A DNA stretch of 64,000 nt from Nonomuraea corallina. GTDB lineage: Bacteria; Actinomycetota; Actinomycetes; Streptosporangiales; Streptosporangiaceae. Location: NCBI RefSeq assembly GCF_027620315.1, contig NZ_JAPNNL010000007.1, positions 1 to 64,000 on the forward strand, read 5' to 3'. A program made the translations under genes and the position numbers. Each line of letters begins with the position of its first letter. Position 1 is the first letter of the stretch. The notes beneath the pieces were generated by a model. The model was not told where the DNA came from and searched no databases. It saw only the letters and a program-made list of their open reading frames with translations. Shown piece after piece: positions 22,743 to 30,607 of the stretch.

Positions 22743-24155
22743 ATGTTCCGAAAACTGCCTGGCGACGAGGCGCGTAACCTCGTCTCCACCACACCGGACA
22801 CGGCCGTGGTCTTCCGCCCGGCTGTCGTCCGAACCCCCGCCATCGTCACGATCGTGATCTGGCTATCCCGCCTGGTTGCGGGCCTGGTCCGTCTCGTGGT
22901 TCGGCATCCGGTCGCGGTGGCCGTGCCGGTCGCCTTTGGGGTGATCTGGACCCTGTACGGCTGGCGGCTGGCCCTGGTGATGGCCGGGTTCCTGCCCTCG
23001 GCGGGCCTGTCGTGGGCGCTGCTGGATCGGGCCTCGTTTCTGCGCCTGGTCGGCTGGCGACTGCTGGCCTTCGCCCGCTGGTTCTGGATCTATCGGCGGC
23101 ACTGGCAACCCGTCATGGTCGTCTCCGGCCTCGGGCGGCACATCCGGGGACGCGACTACCTGCCCCGCTTGATCCGCGTGGAGTGCGACGGGTGGGCCGA
23201 CCGCGTGAGCGTGAAGATGCTCAACGGCCAAGCGGTCACCGACTGGGCGGACCGTATCGAGCACCTGGCCCACGGCTTCGGCGCTGCATCCTGCCGGGTG
23301 GCCGTTGCTCGCGCTGGGCGGCTCGTGCTCACCTTCCCCCGGCGCGACCCCCTCGCCGAACCGCTGCCCGCCGTTCCCATCCCTGATGTGGCCTCGGTGG
23401 GGCCGGTGGAGATCGGACGGTGCGAGGACGGCACTCCGCTGCGGCTCAAGGTCCACGGCACACATGTCCTGATTGCGGGCGCGACCGGGGCCGGTAAGGG
23501 CTCCTATCTGTGGTCGACAATCCGCGGCCTCCTCCCGGCGATGCGGGCGGGCCTGGTGCAGGTGTGGGCGCTCGATCCCAAGCGCATGGAGCTGTCCTTC
23601 GGCCGTGCGCTGTTCGGCGCGAGGTACGCCGCCGACCCGAAGGAGTGCGCCGACCTGCTCGACGAGGCCGTGTGCGTGATGCAGGAGCGGGCCGACCGGT
23701 TCGCCGGCCTCCAGCGCTCCCACACACCGACCGTCGATGACCCGTTCGTCCTGGTGCTCGTCGACGAGGTGGCGTTCCTGACGGCCTACCAGCCCGACAA
23801 GCACCTGAGGCAGCGCATCGTGGCGGCCCTGGCCACGCTGACCACGCAGGGCCGGGCGGTGGGCGTCGGGGTCATGGCCGCGTTGCAGGACCCGCGCAAG
23901 GAGGTCATGAACATCCGCAACCTGTTCCCCGACAAGATCGCCCTCCGGTTGGACGAGTCGGAACAGGTGGACATGGTCCTCGGCGACGGGGCACGCGACC
24001 GGGGAGCTCTCGCCGATCACATCTCACCGGTTCCCGAGCTGGGCGCGGGCGTCGGCTACGTCGGGCTGGAGACCTCCCCTGATCCACTGCGCGTGCGTGC
24101 GGCGTACGTCTCCGACGCCGACATCCGGGCGATGGTCGCCGGGGTGAGCCGATGA
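22743..24155 (+). CDS. FtsK/SpoIIIE-type conjugal transfer ATPase (TraSA-like)
   Basis: A 470-residue DNA translocase. Two or three N-terminal membrane helices (about 38-100: IVTIVIWLSRLVAGLVRLVV, VAVAVPVAFGVIWTLYGWRL) are followed by the motor domain with Walker A GATGAGKGS (about 245-253) and Walker B VLVLVDEVAF (about 337). A single such protein moves double-stranded DNA between mycelia in AICEs. ATG at 22,743. The stop overlaps the zinc-ribbon gene (ATGA), making a tra-zinc ribbon-rep-int operon. Confidence 0.93.
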   Translation: MFRKLPGDEARNLVSTTPDTAVVFRPAVVRTPAIVTIVIWLSRLVAGLVRLVVRHPVAVAVPVAFGVIWTLYGWRLALVMAGFLPSAGLSWALLDRASFLRLVGWRLLAFARWFWIYRRHWQPVMVVSGLGRHIRGRDYLPRLIRVECDGWADRVSVKMLNGQAVTDWADRIEHLAHGFGAASCRVAVARAGRLVLTFPRRDPLAEPLPAVPIPDVASVGPVEIGRCEDGTPLRLKVHGTHVLIAGATGAGKGSYLWSTIRGLLPAMRAGLVQVWALDPKRMELSFGRALFGARYAADPKECADLLDEAVCVMQERADRFAGLQRSHTPTVDDPFVLVLVDEVAFLTAYQPDKHLRQRIVAALATLTTQGRAVGVGVMAALQDPRKEVMNIRNLFPDKIALRLDESEQVDMVLGDGARDRGALADHISPVPELGAGVGYVGLETSPDPLRVRAAYVSDADIRAMVAGVSR

Positions 24156-24334
24156 TGCGCCTGGCTCACATCCTCGACGGCCTGCGCTGCTCCTGCTGCG
24201 GCGCCCTCGATGTGCTCTGGCTCGACCCCGTGCGCGGGACCGTCGAGTGCCACGAATGCGGCCAGAAAGCCACCGTCATCGTTGACGGCCTCGACCTGGT
24301 TGACGCCCTCGACAGGTGCGGGGGTGACTGGTGA
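24152..24334 (+). CDS. Small zinc-ribbon protein
   Basis: A 60-residue protein with two CxxC knuckles (CSCCGALDVLW and CHECGQKATVIV), i.e. a zinc ribbon, and an acidic tail. ATG at 24,152 overlaps the transfer-ATPase stop, and its own stop overlaps the Rep GTG. It occupies the usual slot of a small accessory gene between tra and rep. It has no helix-turn-helix typical of Xis, so I do not call it an excisionase. Confidence 0.65.
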   Translation: MMRLAHILDGLRCSCCGALDVLWLDPVRGTVECHECGQKATVIVDGLDLVDALDRCGGDW

Positions 24335-25947
24335 CCAACCGGCACGACCGCTCCACTCCTCGCGCCGTACGGATGGCTCAACCGCTGGCCCGCGAGGTCG
24401 TGGAAGAGATCGCCAAACAGTACGGCGTGTGCATCCGGCCGGTTCCGCTGAGGCGGCAGGACATCCTCATCGGTCAGGTTGAGGTCATTGACGTTCCCTG
24501 CGGGGCGACGTTGGAGAGCAAGTGCCCGCCGTGCGCGAAGCGGAATCGCCAGTTGCGGCGGGCGCAGTGCCGGGAGGGCTGGCATCTGGAAGCCGAGCCG
24601 GTCAACCTGCCCGACAACCCCGATGAGTATCAGCGCCACCTCGTGGAGCTGCGGGCCGACGCCCAGGCGTGGCGGGATGAGGTGGAAAAGGCCGGCGGCG
24701 ACACCACCGACCTGGACGCCGCGATCGTGGAGCTGGACGAGGAGATCAACCGGGCGGGCATGCGCGGCAACGTCCTCGGCCGTACCTCCGGCAAGCGGTC
24801 GCGCTCGACCAAGCGGCGGCAGGACGCCCCGGACCTGCCCAAGCGGCAGATGACCAAGACCACGCTCGGGCGGACCTTCACCGGCTCGGACGGCAAGGTC
24901 TACCGGCCCTCGATGTTCATCACGCTCACCCTGCCCTCCTACGGGCGGGTGCTAGAAGGTGCGCCAATCGACCCTGACCGGTACGACTACGCACGGGCGG
25001 CTCGCGACGCACTGCACTTCTCCAAGCTCGTCGATCGCTTCGTGCAGAACCTCCGCCGGGTCGCCGGATACGACGTGCAGTACTTCGCCACCGTCGAGCC
25101 TCAGAAGCGGCTCGCGCCACATCTGCACATGGCGATCCGCGGGACCCTGCCCCGTGCGGAGCTGCGGCAGATCATCGCCGCGACCTACCACCAGGTGTGG
25201 TGGCCGTCGACTGACCACGTGCGATTCGAGGGGGACTGCCTGCCTGTGTGGGAGGACGGGGCCGGCTACCTCGACCCGATCACGGGGGAAGTCCTGCCGA
25301 CCTGGGACCAGGCCCTCGACCAGCTCGACCAAGACGAGGACGCGCAACCCCTGCACGTCCTGCGCTTCGGCGACCAGCTCGACATACAAAGCGTCCTCGC
25401 CGGAACCCCGGACGCCGACCAACTCATCCAGTACCTCTCCAAGTACCTCACCAAGTCCCTCGGCGACGCCCTCGGCACCGACGACCTACGCCGCAAGGCT
25501 CACGCCGAACGGCTGCTGGAGGCTCTGCGGTTCGAGCCGTGCTCGCCGACGTGCCCGAACTGGCTGCGCTACGGGGTGCAGCCGAAGGGCGCCAAACCGG
25601 GGATGGCTCCGGGCCGGTGCAGGGGCAAGGCGCACAAGCCCGATCACCTTGGCTACGCGGGCCGCCGCGTGCTCGTCTCGCGGAAGTGGTCCAACAAGAC
25701 CCTGACCGAGCACAAGCAGGACCGGCGTACCTGGGTCCTGGAAGCGCTCGGCCTGCCTGACGAGCCGGTCGATCCCCACCGCTACGTCTGGCGACCGGTC
25801 AAGCCCGGTGATCCCGAGCTGGCCCCGATCGGCGTGCGGCTGCTCCGCTCGGTCCACGAACGCCAGCGCTGGCGCAACCACATGAACCAGCTCCAGGCGC
25901 TCGGGGACGGGCCGAATCTTTCGGCAACGGAAGCGAGGGCGGCCTGA
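24331..25947 (+). CDS. HUH rolling-circle replication initiator (RepSA-like)
   Basis: A 538-residue initiator. N-terminal Cys pairs (CGATLESKCPPCAKRNRQL) suggest a zinc finger. The endonuclease motifs are present: motif 1 FITLTLPSYG near residue 195, HUH motif PHLHMAI near 263, and the tyrosine motif QYLSKYLTKSL near 367. It nicks its origin and starts rolling-circle copying of the excised circle. GTG at 24,331 overlaps the zinc-ribbon gene, and its TGA shares a base with the integrase ATG. The origin itself was not located. Confidence 0.92.
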   Translation: MTNRHDRSTPRAVRMAQPLAREVVEEIAKQYGVCIRPVPLRRQDILIGQVEVIDVPCGATLESKCPPCAKRNRQLRRAQCREGWHLEAEPVNLPDNPDEYQRHLVELRADAQAWRDEVEKAGGDTTDLDAAIVELDEEINRAGMRGNVLGRTSGKRSRSTKRRQDAPDLPKRQMTKTTLGRTFTGSDGKVYRPSMFITLTLPSYGRVLEGAPIDPDRYDYARAARDALHFSKLVDRFVQNLRRVAGYDVQYFATVEPQKRLAPHLHMAIRGTLPRAELRQIIAATYHQVWWPSTDHVRFEGDCLPVWEDGAGYLDPITGEVLPTWDQALDQLDQDEDAQPLHVLRFGDQLDIQSVLAGTPDADQLIQYLSKYLTKSLGDALGTDDLRRKAHAERLLEALRFEPCSPTCPNWLRYGVQPKGAKPGMAPGRCRGKAHKPDHLGYAGRRVLVSRKWSNKTLTEHKQDRRTWVLEALGLPDEPVDPHRYVWRPVKPGDPELAPIGVRLLRSVHERQRWRNHMNQLQALGDGPNLSATEARAA

Positions 25948-27083
25948 TGGCGAACAAGGCAGGTCACCGTCGCTTCGGGAGCATCCGCAAGCTGCCGTCC
26001 GGGCGCTTCCAGATCCGCTATCCCGGACCGGACGGAAAGCTGCGCAGCGGAGAGACGACATACGAGCGGGAGCGCGACGCCGAGCGGGCGTTGTCCCTGC
26101 TCGAAGCGAAGATGGTCACCGGGGACTGGACGGACCCGCAGCGGTCCAAGGTCAAGCTCGGCGACTACGCGGCCAAGTGGATCAGTGAGCGGACGGAGCT
26201 GCGGCCCCGGACGGTCGAGATCTACAGCGGGCTTCTCCGGCGGCACGTCGCTCCGTATTTCGGCAATGTCCCCCTCGGGAAAATCAATACGGAGATGGTC
26301 CGCGAGTGGCGGGCGACTCTGGCGAGCAACGGCGTCGGGGCAACGGAGATCGCAAAGGCGTACCGGTTCCTGCGGGCCGTGCTCATGACCGCGACGGACG
26401 ACCAGCTCATTCCGCGCAACCCCTGCCGCATTCGCGGTGCCGGGGAGGAGAAGTCGGAAGAGCGGCCGGTCCTCACGGTGGCCCAGGTGTTCCAGCTCGC
26501 CGACCTGGTGCCGGTACGGCTGCGCGCGTTGATCCTGCTCGCCACCTTCGCGAGCCTGCGGTGGGGCGAGGTCGCAGCGCTGCGGCGGATGGACCTGGAC
26601 CTGAACGCCGGGACGGTCAGCGTTCGGCAACAGCACGTCGAGTTGGACACGGGCGAACTCCTCGTCGGGCCGCCCAAGTCCCGTGCCGGTCTGCGGACGG
26701 TGGCGATCCCAGAGGCGATCATTCCGGCGCTGCGTCAGCACCTCGACCAGTTCACCGAGCCAGAACCGACCGCGCTCGTCTTCACCGGGGCGAACGGCGG
26801 CATCCTGCGGCGCAGCAACTTCCGGCGGGCGGCCAAGTGGAGCGAGACGATACGCAAGCTCGGCGTCCCCGGGCTCCACTTCCACGATCTTCGCCACACC
26901 GGGAACACGATCGCGGCCAGTGCCGGCGCTTCCCTCCGCGACCTGATGGCACGGATGGGACATGACAGCGTGCGCGCCGCGATGATCTACCAGCACCGAA
27001 CAGCGGAAGCAGACCACAAGATCGCCGACGTCATGAACGGCAAGATCACACAGGTCCTACCGACCGAGGCGAGTGGTCACTGA
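25947..27083 (+). CDS. int: Tyrosine site-specific integrase
   Basis: A 378-residue phage-type integrase. An N-terminal arm-binding AP2-like region (FGSIRKLPSGRFQIRYPGPDG) and SAM-like core-binding domain precede the catalytic domain with Arg in ATFASLRWGEV (about 204), Lys in PPKSRAGLRTV, the HDLRH box near 311, GHDSVRAAMIYQH with the second His and nucleophilic Tyr near 346. It recombines the 45-bp tRNA-Val core. The ATG shares one base with the rep stop (TGATG), so integrase is made with Rep. Confidence 0.95.
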   Translation: MANKAGHRRFGSIRKLPSGRFQIRYPGPDGKLRSGETTYERERDAERALSLLEAKMVTGDWTDPQRSKVKLGDYAAKWISERTELRPRTVEIYSGLLRRHVAPYFGNVPLGKINTEMVREWRATLASNGVGATEIAKAYRFLRAVLMTATDDQLIPRNPCRIRGAGEEKSEERPVLTVAQVFQLADLVPVRLRALILLATFASLRWGEVAALRRMDLDLNAGTVSVRQQHVELDTGELLVGPPKSRAGLRTVAIPEAIIPALRQHLDQFTEPEPTALVFTGANGGILRRSNFRRAAKWSETIRKLGVPGLHFHDLRHTGNTIAASAGASLRDLMARMGHDSVRAAMIYQHRTAEADHKIADVMNGKITQVLPTEASGH

Positions 27084-27105
27084 ACAAGATCGAGTGCATT
27101 CGCTA

Positions 27106-27124
27106 ATGGCACGTTAATGGCACG
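27106..27124 (+). repeat. Right arm-type repeat
   Basis: ATGGCACGTTAATGGCACG, 18 of 19 bases identical to the two left-end copies. It lies between the integrase stop and the attachment core, in the position expected for an integrase arm site. Confidence 0.7.
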
Positions 27125-27154
27125 AGCCCCGTTTTCCCTGAGGGAGACGGGGCT
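27125..27154 (+). terminator. Intrinsic terminator after the integrase
   Basis: AGCCCCGT (27,125-27,132) pairs with ACGGGGCT (27,147-27,154), with an inner CCCT/AGGG pairing, followed by TGTTT. It lies between the arm site and the attachment core, and insulates the tRNA from element transcripts. Confidence 0.75.
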
Positions 27155-27162
27155 TGTTTCGC

Positions 27163-27237
27163 TGGTGGGCGGTACTGGGTTCGAACCAGTGACCCCTCGC
27201 TTGTAAGGCGAGTGCTCTACCGCTGAGCTAACCGCCC
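27163..27237 (-). tRNA. tRNA-Val (UAC anticodon)
   Basis: A complete tRNA on the minus strand. The acceptor stem GGGCGGT pairs with ACCGCCC, the anticodon stem is CTCGC/GCGAG with loop CTTACAA giving anticodon UAC, and the T-loop TTCGAA is present. The 3' CCA is encoded. Its 3' half is the attachment core of the integrated element, which restores the gene on insertion. Confidence 0.95.
27164..27208 (-). repeat. Right attachment repeat inside tRNA-Val
   Basis: 45 bases identical to 14,093-14,137, running from the anticodon stem/loop of tRNA-Val to its 3' end. Together the two repeats define the element boundaries. Confidence 0.95.
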
Positions 27238-27254
27238 CTGATCGGCACTACACC

Positions 27255-28205
27255 TTACGACACCAACGGCGCCGCTCGCACGTCCGTGTCCCAGCCGGGC
27301 CCGAGTTCGGGCCGGCCGGCCGCGCGCCAGCCGAGGAGGGCGGCGCCGAGCATGCCGGCGTCGACCCCCAGGGCGGCGGGCAGCAGCGGTGGCGCCTTTC
27401 TGAAGGTCAGGCGGTTCGTCAGGCGGGTCCGTACGGGGTCGAAGAGGGCGGGGCCCGCCTGGGAGAGGCCGCCGCCGAGCACGATCATGGCGGGGTCCAG
27501 CAGCAGCGTGTAGGTGGCCAGGGCCAGCGACAGGGCTTCCACGGCCTCGTCCCACACCTCGATGGCGATCGGGTCGTCGGAGATGACAACCTGCTCGGCC
27601 CTGGCGCCCTCCAGGCCCGCCCGCAGGCCGTAGCGCCTGCCGACGGAGGCGGCGGAGGCGTATGTCTCCAGGCAGCCGTACTGGCCGCAGGCGCACTGCT
27701 CGCCGTCGGGGAAGACGGGGATGTGGCCGATCTCGCCGCTCCAGCCGGCGTCGCCCTCGTACGGGGCGCCGTTCACGATCATGGCGCCGGCGATGCCGGT
27801 GCCGATCGGCAGGAACAGGAAGTCGGCCGCGCCGCGCCCGGCACCGAGGACGCTCTCGGCGAGGCCGCCGGTGCGGACGTCGTGGCCGAGGATGACGGGC
27901 ACGTCGAGGTCGGTGAAGTCCTTGGCGGGGACGTCGCGCCAGCCGAGGTTGGTGGCGTAGATGGCGGTGTCCTCCGACACCAGCCCGGGGACGGCCAGGC
28001 CGACCCCGGCGGGAGGGCCGTCGCCGGTCTCGGCCAGGTGGCCGATGAAGTCGCGGATGGCGGTCACGACCGCCTCGGGGCCGTCGGCGCGCGGCGTGGG
28101 GCGCCGCTCGGCGAGCAGGACGGCGCCGTTCTCGCCGACCAGGCCGCCTTTCATGGACGTGCCGCCGACGTCGAGGGCGACGACGTACGCAGGTGTGTTG
28201 GCCAC
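27255..28205 (-). CDS. ROK family sugar kinase (glucokinase-like)
   Basis: A 316-residue ROK protein. The ATP-binding motif LDVGGTSMKGGLV is at about 10-22, and the zinc-binding ROK signature includes GHIPVFPDGEQCACGQYGCLETYAS with three Cys in the CxCGxxGCxE pattern. The catalytic Asp appears to be in LGHDVRTGG. It probably phosphorylates glucose or an amino sugar. GTG at 28,205 has no ribosome site, so leaderless translation is possible. There is no helix-turn-helix, so it is a kinase rather than a ROK repressor. Confidence 0.88.
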   Translation of the reverse strand: MANTPAYVVALDVGGTSMKGGLVGENGAVLLAERRPTPRADGPEAVVTAIRDFIGHLAETGDGPPAGVGLAVPGLVSEDTAIYATNLGWRDVPAKDFTDLDVPVILGHDVRTGGLAESVLGAGRGAADFLFLPIGTGIAGAMIVNGAPYEGDAGWSGEIGHIPVFPDGEQCACGQYGCLETYASAASVGRRYGLRAGLEGARAEQVVISDDPIAIEVWDEAVEALSLALATYTLLLDPAMIVLGGGLSQAGPALFDPVRTRLTNRLTFRKAPPLLPAALGVDAGMLGAALLGWRAAGRPELGPGWDTDVRAAPLVS

Positions 28206-28257
28206 GGAAGGAGACGATAGCGCAGCTCAGCGTTTGTCTGGAAAAGTCCCCTGCGAT

Positions 28258-28566
28258 TCAGGTACGGCCGAGCACGCGGTCGAGCGCGGCCGCCACCTCG
28301 GCCGACAGCCCTGGCGGTGAGCCGGAGGCGGCGGGGGCGCCGGCCTCGGCGATCCGCACGGCTCCGCAGGCGCGGCACTCCACCTCGCCGAGCCGTCGGA
28401 TCAGCGCCGCCGAACCGCATCCGGCGCAGGTGTCGAGATCGAGGTCGTGCAGCCGTTGGCAGTCCGGGCAGACGAGCACCTGGGTCTCGCGGCGGACCCC
28501 GCGTCTCCACGGGCTGGCGCCGCGGACCGGGTCGGTCTGCCGGGCCCCGCAGCGGTAGCAGGGCAT
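28258..28566 (-). CDS. Zinc-ribbon protein of unknown function
   Basis: A 102-residue protein with three CxxC pairs or more: CYRCGARQ, VCPDCQRLH, TCAGCGSAAL and VECRACGAVRI, giving two predicted zinc ribbons, followed by an Ala/Pro-rich linker and a short helix (SAEVAAALDRVLG). ATG at 28,566 follows GGGAGGAA. It lies between the ROK kinase and peroxiredoxin genes on the same strand. The function is unknown. Confidence 0.7.
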   Translation of the reverse strand: MPCYRCGARQTDPVRGASPWRRGVRRETQVLVCPDCQRLHDLDLDTCAGCGSAALIRRLGEVECRACGAVRIAEAGAPAASGSPPGLSAEVAAALDRVLGRT

Positions 28567-28579
28567 CGTTCCTCCCGTT

Positions 28580-29053
28580 TCAGGCCGGCGTGTGGGGGAT
28601 GTCGGCGAGTGCCTGGAGATAGTCGGCGACGTCGCGTGCCTCACCGATCGGGTTGACCACCGACCAGCGGATCACGCCCTCGCCGTCGATGATGAAGGTC
28701 CCCCGGTGCGCGAAGCCCCTCTCCTCGTCGAAGACACCGTACGCCCGCGCGACCTGTCCGTGTGGCCAGAAGTCGGAGAGAAGCGGGAACGTGTAGCCCT
28801 CCTGGTCCGCCCACGCGCGGTGGGTGAAGAGGGAGTCGACGGAGACGGTGAGCACCTGCGCGCCGGCCGGGAAATCGCGCAGCGCGGAGAGCTCACCGTG
28901 ACACACCCCGCTGAAGGCCAGCGGGTAGAAGACCAGCACGACGGGCCTGCCCCTGAACTGGGACAACCGTACCGGGCTGCCGTGCTGGTCCTGAAGCTCG
29001 AATTCCGGAGCGGCGGCGCCGACCTGGGCAGGATGTCCGTTCACACGCCTCAT
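28580..29053 (-). CDS. 1-Cys peroxiredoxin, AhpE-like
   Basis: A 157-residue thioredoxin-fold peroxidase. The peroxidatic Cys51 is in YPLAFSGVCHGEL, close to the AhpE PLAFTGVCTGEL motif. No other cysteine is present, so the sulfenic acid must be resolved by an external thiol such as mycothiol or a mycoredoxin (family knowledge). ATG at 29,053. It sits beside the DUF3052 gene and close to aceE, a linkage I recall from other actinomycetes. Confidence 0.88.
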   Translation of the reverse strand: MRRVNGHPAQVGAAAPEFELQDQHGSPVRLSQFRGRPVVLVFYPLAFSGVCHGELSALRDFPAGAQVLTVSVDSLFTHRAWADQEGYTFPLLSDFWPHGQVARAYGVFDEERGFAHRGTFIIDGEGVIRWSVVNPIGEARDVADYLQALADIPHTPA

Positions 29054-29082
29054 CCTGCCGTACGGGCTGGCGCTCTCGCTTC

Positions 29083-29511
29083 TTACCGCCTGCCTTTGGG
29101 CGTGACGAGCCGGGTCCCCGACCAGTCGGGGGCGGCGGAGATGCTGCTGGTCTGCGAGAGACCCGCGGTGACGGAGTCCTCGCCGATGTCGCTCGGCTCC
29201 ACATGGCCATCGCGCCCGGCCTTGGGAGTCAGCAGCCAGATCTGGCCGCCCTCGGCGAGACCTCGCATGGCGTTGGTCAGGGCGTCGAAGAGATCACCGT
29301 CGCCGTCGCGCCACCACAGCAGCACCACGTCGACGACGTCGTCGACGTCCTCGTCGAGCAGTTCGTTGCCGGTCAGGTCCTCGATGGACTCGCGAAGCTT
29401 CTCGTCGACGTCCTCGTCCCAGCCGATCTCCTGCACCACCTGACCCGGTTTGAGGCCGAGCCTTTCGGCCAGGCCGCGCTCGCCCTGCGCCTGACCCGCG
29501 GTCGCGCTCAC
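29083..29511 (-). CDS. DUF3052 family protein
   Basis: A 142-residue actinobacterial conserved protein. GTG at 29,511 is fixed by AGGAGG upstream. Features are LAERLGLKPGQVVQEIGWDE, a run of acidic residues (NELLDEDVDDVVDVVLLWWR), GGQIWLLTPKAGRDGHVEPS and SVTAGLSQTSSISAAPDWSG, the family's C-terminal signature. Function is not established. It is adjacent to the peroxiredoxin and about 1 kb from the divergent aceE. Confidence 0.88.
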   Translation of the reverse strand: MSATAGQAQGERGLAERLGLKPGQVVQEIGWDEDVDEKLRESIEDLTGNELLDEDVDDVVDVVLLWWRDGDGDLFDALTNAMRGLAEGGQIWLLTPKAGRDGHVEPSDIGEDSVTAGLSQTSSISAAPDWSGTRLVTPKGRR

Positions 29512-29628
29512 GTTTATCCCTCCTGCTTGAGTGGCCCCGCATATGCGGTTTATCGCTTCGGGACAGTCCACACGCTGTGACCCTCAGTCGTCAACGGTCG
29601 CCACGGGTACGGCCGTACTCGGTCGGTC

Positions 29629-30036
29629 TCAACCCGGCAGGAACGACAGCCGGACCTGGCGTCGCGGGTTGTCGACGTTGAGGTCGACGAGCGCGATCGA
29701 CTGCCAGGTGCCCAGCGCCAGTCTGCCGCCCAGCACGGGAATCGTGGCGTACGGCGGAATGATCGCGGGCATGACGTGCGACCGGCCGTGGCCTGGTGAT
29801 CCGTGTCTGTGGCGCCAGCGGTCGTCGCCCGGCAGCAGCTCGCGCAGCGCGGCGAGGAGATCGTCGTCGCTGCCCGAGCCCAGCTCCAGCACGGCGACGC
29901 CGGCCGTCGCGTGGGGGACGAAGACGTGCAGCAGCCCGTCCTCGCCCAGCGCGCGGACGAAATCGGCGCATGCGCTGGTGATGTCGTGCACCGTCTCCCG
30001 GGAGCCCGTGGTCACGGAGATGAGTTCGGATCTCAC
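29629..30036 (-). CDS. YjbQ/UPF0047 family protein
   Basis: A 135-residue protein of the YjbQ family, annotated as secondary thiamine-phosphate synthase from complementation data in other bacteria. Typical motifs are LLHVFVPHATAGVAVLE, HGSPGHGRSHVMPAIIPP and LGTWQSIALVDLNVDNPRRQV. The conserved His residues likely bind a metal. GTG at 30,036 is used; an ATG two bases upstream is out of frame. Confidence 0.88.
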   Translation of the reverse strand: MRSELISVTTGSRETVHDITSACADFVRALGEDGLLHVFVPHATAGVAVLELGSGSDDDLLAALRELLPGDDRWRHRHGSPGHGRSHVMPAIIPPYATIPVLGGRLALGTWQSIALVDLNVDNPRRQVRLSFLPG

Positions 30037-30045
30037 ATGGGAATC

Positions 30046-30228
30046 CTAGTGAGGCACGATGACGGCGTCAGGGCCGGGAAACACCAGCCCGGTGTGGCCG
30101 TCGTCGAACCTCACGCTGTAGGGAGGCCCCCCGTCGGGGCCCTGGACCTCGATGATGACGCCGCCCCGGTCCCTTTCGCCAACGGCGTTCCCGTGCACCA
30201 GGAGGCGGTCGCCTACCGTCGCATTCAT
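30046..30228 (-). CDS. DUF1918 protein
   Basis: A 60-residue SH3-like protein: MNATVGDRLLVHGNAVGERD, GGVIIEVQGPDGGPPYSVRF, HTGLVFPGPDAVIV. The length and pattern are typical of DUF1918, which in some proteins precedes a helix-turn-helix but stands alone here. ATG at 30,228 follows GGAG, so a longer upstream frame is not used. The function is unknown. Confidence 0.85.
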   Translation of the reverse strand: MNATVGDRLLVHGNAVGERDRGGVIIEVQGPDGGPPYSVRFDDGHTGLVFPGPDAVIVPH

Positions 30229-30607
30229 AGCTCCAGACTCGTACGGGGAAGGCCAGACGAAAAGAGGGGATTCGTCCGCGTCCGCCCAAGAGCGGGTAAC
30301 GGTCGGCCGGACCTGGGCGCGAAGCTCGAAGCTGAGACTTTCCTGGCAATCTTCCCGGAGCTTGGAGACGGGCGGAACCTGGTCGTACCCACCCCGGGTG
30401 ATGACGCGGCCCCCATGCCGGGGGATACTCGACCTGTGAGGCAAAATTCCGTAGCTTTTCCGGTCTTGGTAAATTGACCGGCCGTTGTAACCTTGGCTCA
30501 CGATTCGTCCTACCATCGGTGGTCTAGGCCACCGATGGCGGCCCTGCCAGCAGGGACGTCCTGGTTACTCACCGGTAGAGATGCACTTTCCGCCGGGAGC
30601 GACCAGG
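30229..30607. other. Divergent intergenic region upstream of aceE
   Basis: No gene is seen in these 379 bases. They separate the DUF1918 gene from aceE and become relatively AT-rich around 30,430-30,480, where the aceE promoter probably lies. A long palindrome is at 30,513-30,538. Confidence 0.5.
30513..30538. promoter_or_regulatory. Palindrome with DasR-box-like core upstream of aceE
   Basis: CCATCGGTGG-TCTAGG-CCACCGATGG with perfect 10-bp arms. The inner 16 bases, GGTGGTCTAGGCCACC (30,518-30,533), match 13 of 16 positions of the DasR-responsive element AGTGGTCTAGACCACT. It lies 70-95 bases before the aceE start. A GntR-family operator is the best reading, though a leader hairpin is possible. 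Confidence 0.5.

Larger units (their letters stand above)
14093..27208. mobile_element. pSAM2-type integrative and conjugative element (AICE) in tRNA-Val
   Basis: A 13.1-kb element bounded by an identical 45-bp repeat equal to the 3' half of tRNA-Val. The intact tRNA is on the right, next to the integrase; the displaced 3' half is on the left. The backbone is a KorSA-like GntR regulator, a Pra-like activator, an FtsK-type transfer ATPase, an HUH Rep and a tyrosine integrase, in the usual AICE order. The left third carries lower-GC cargo (KAP NTPase and membrane proteins). Arm-type repeats occur inside both ends. No separate xis gene is evident. The modules look intact, so mobility is plausible. 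Confidence 0.93.

Noticed and set aside
24152-24334. Zinc-ribbon gene as xis
   Set aside because: It has two CxxC knuckles and no helix-turn-helix or basic recognition helix, so there is no positive evidence for excisionase.
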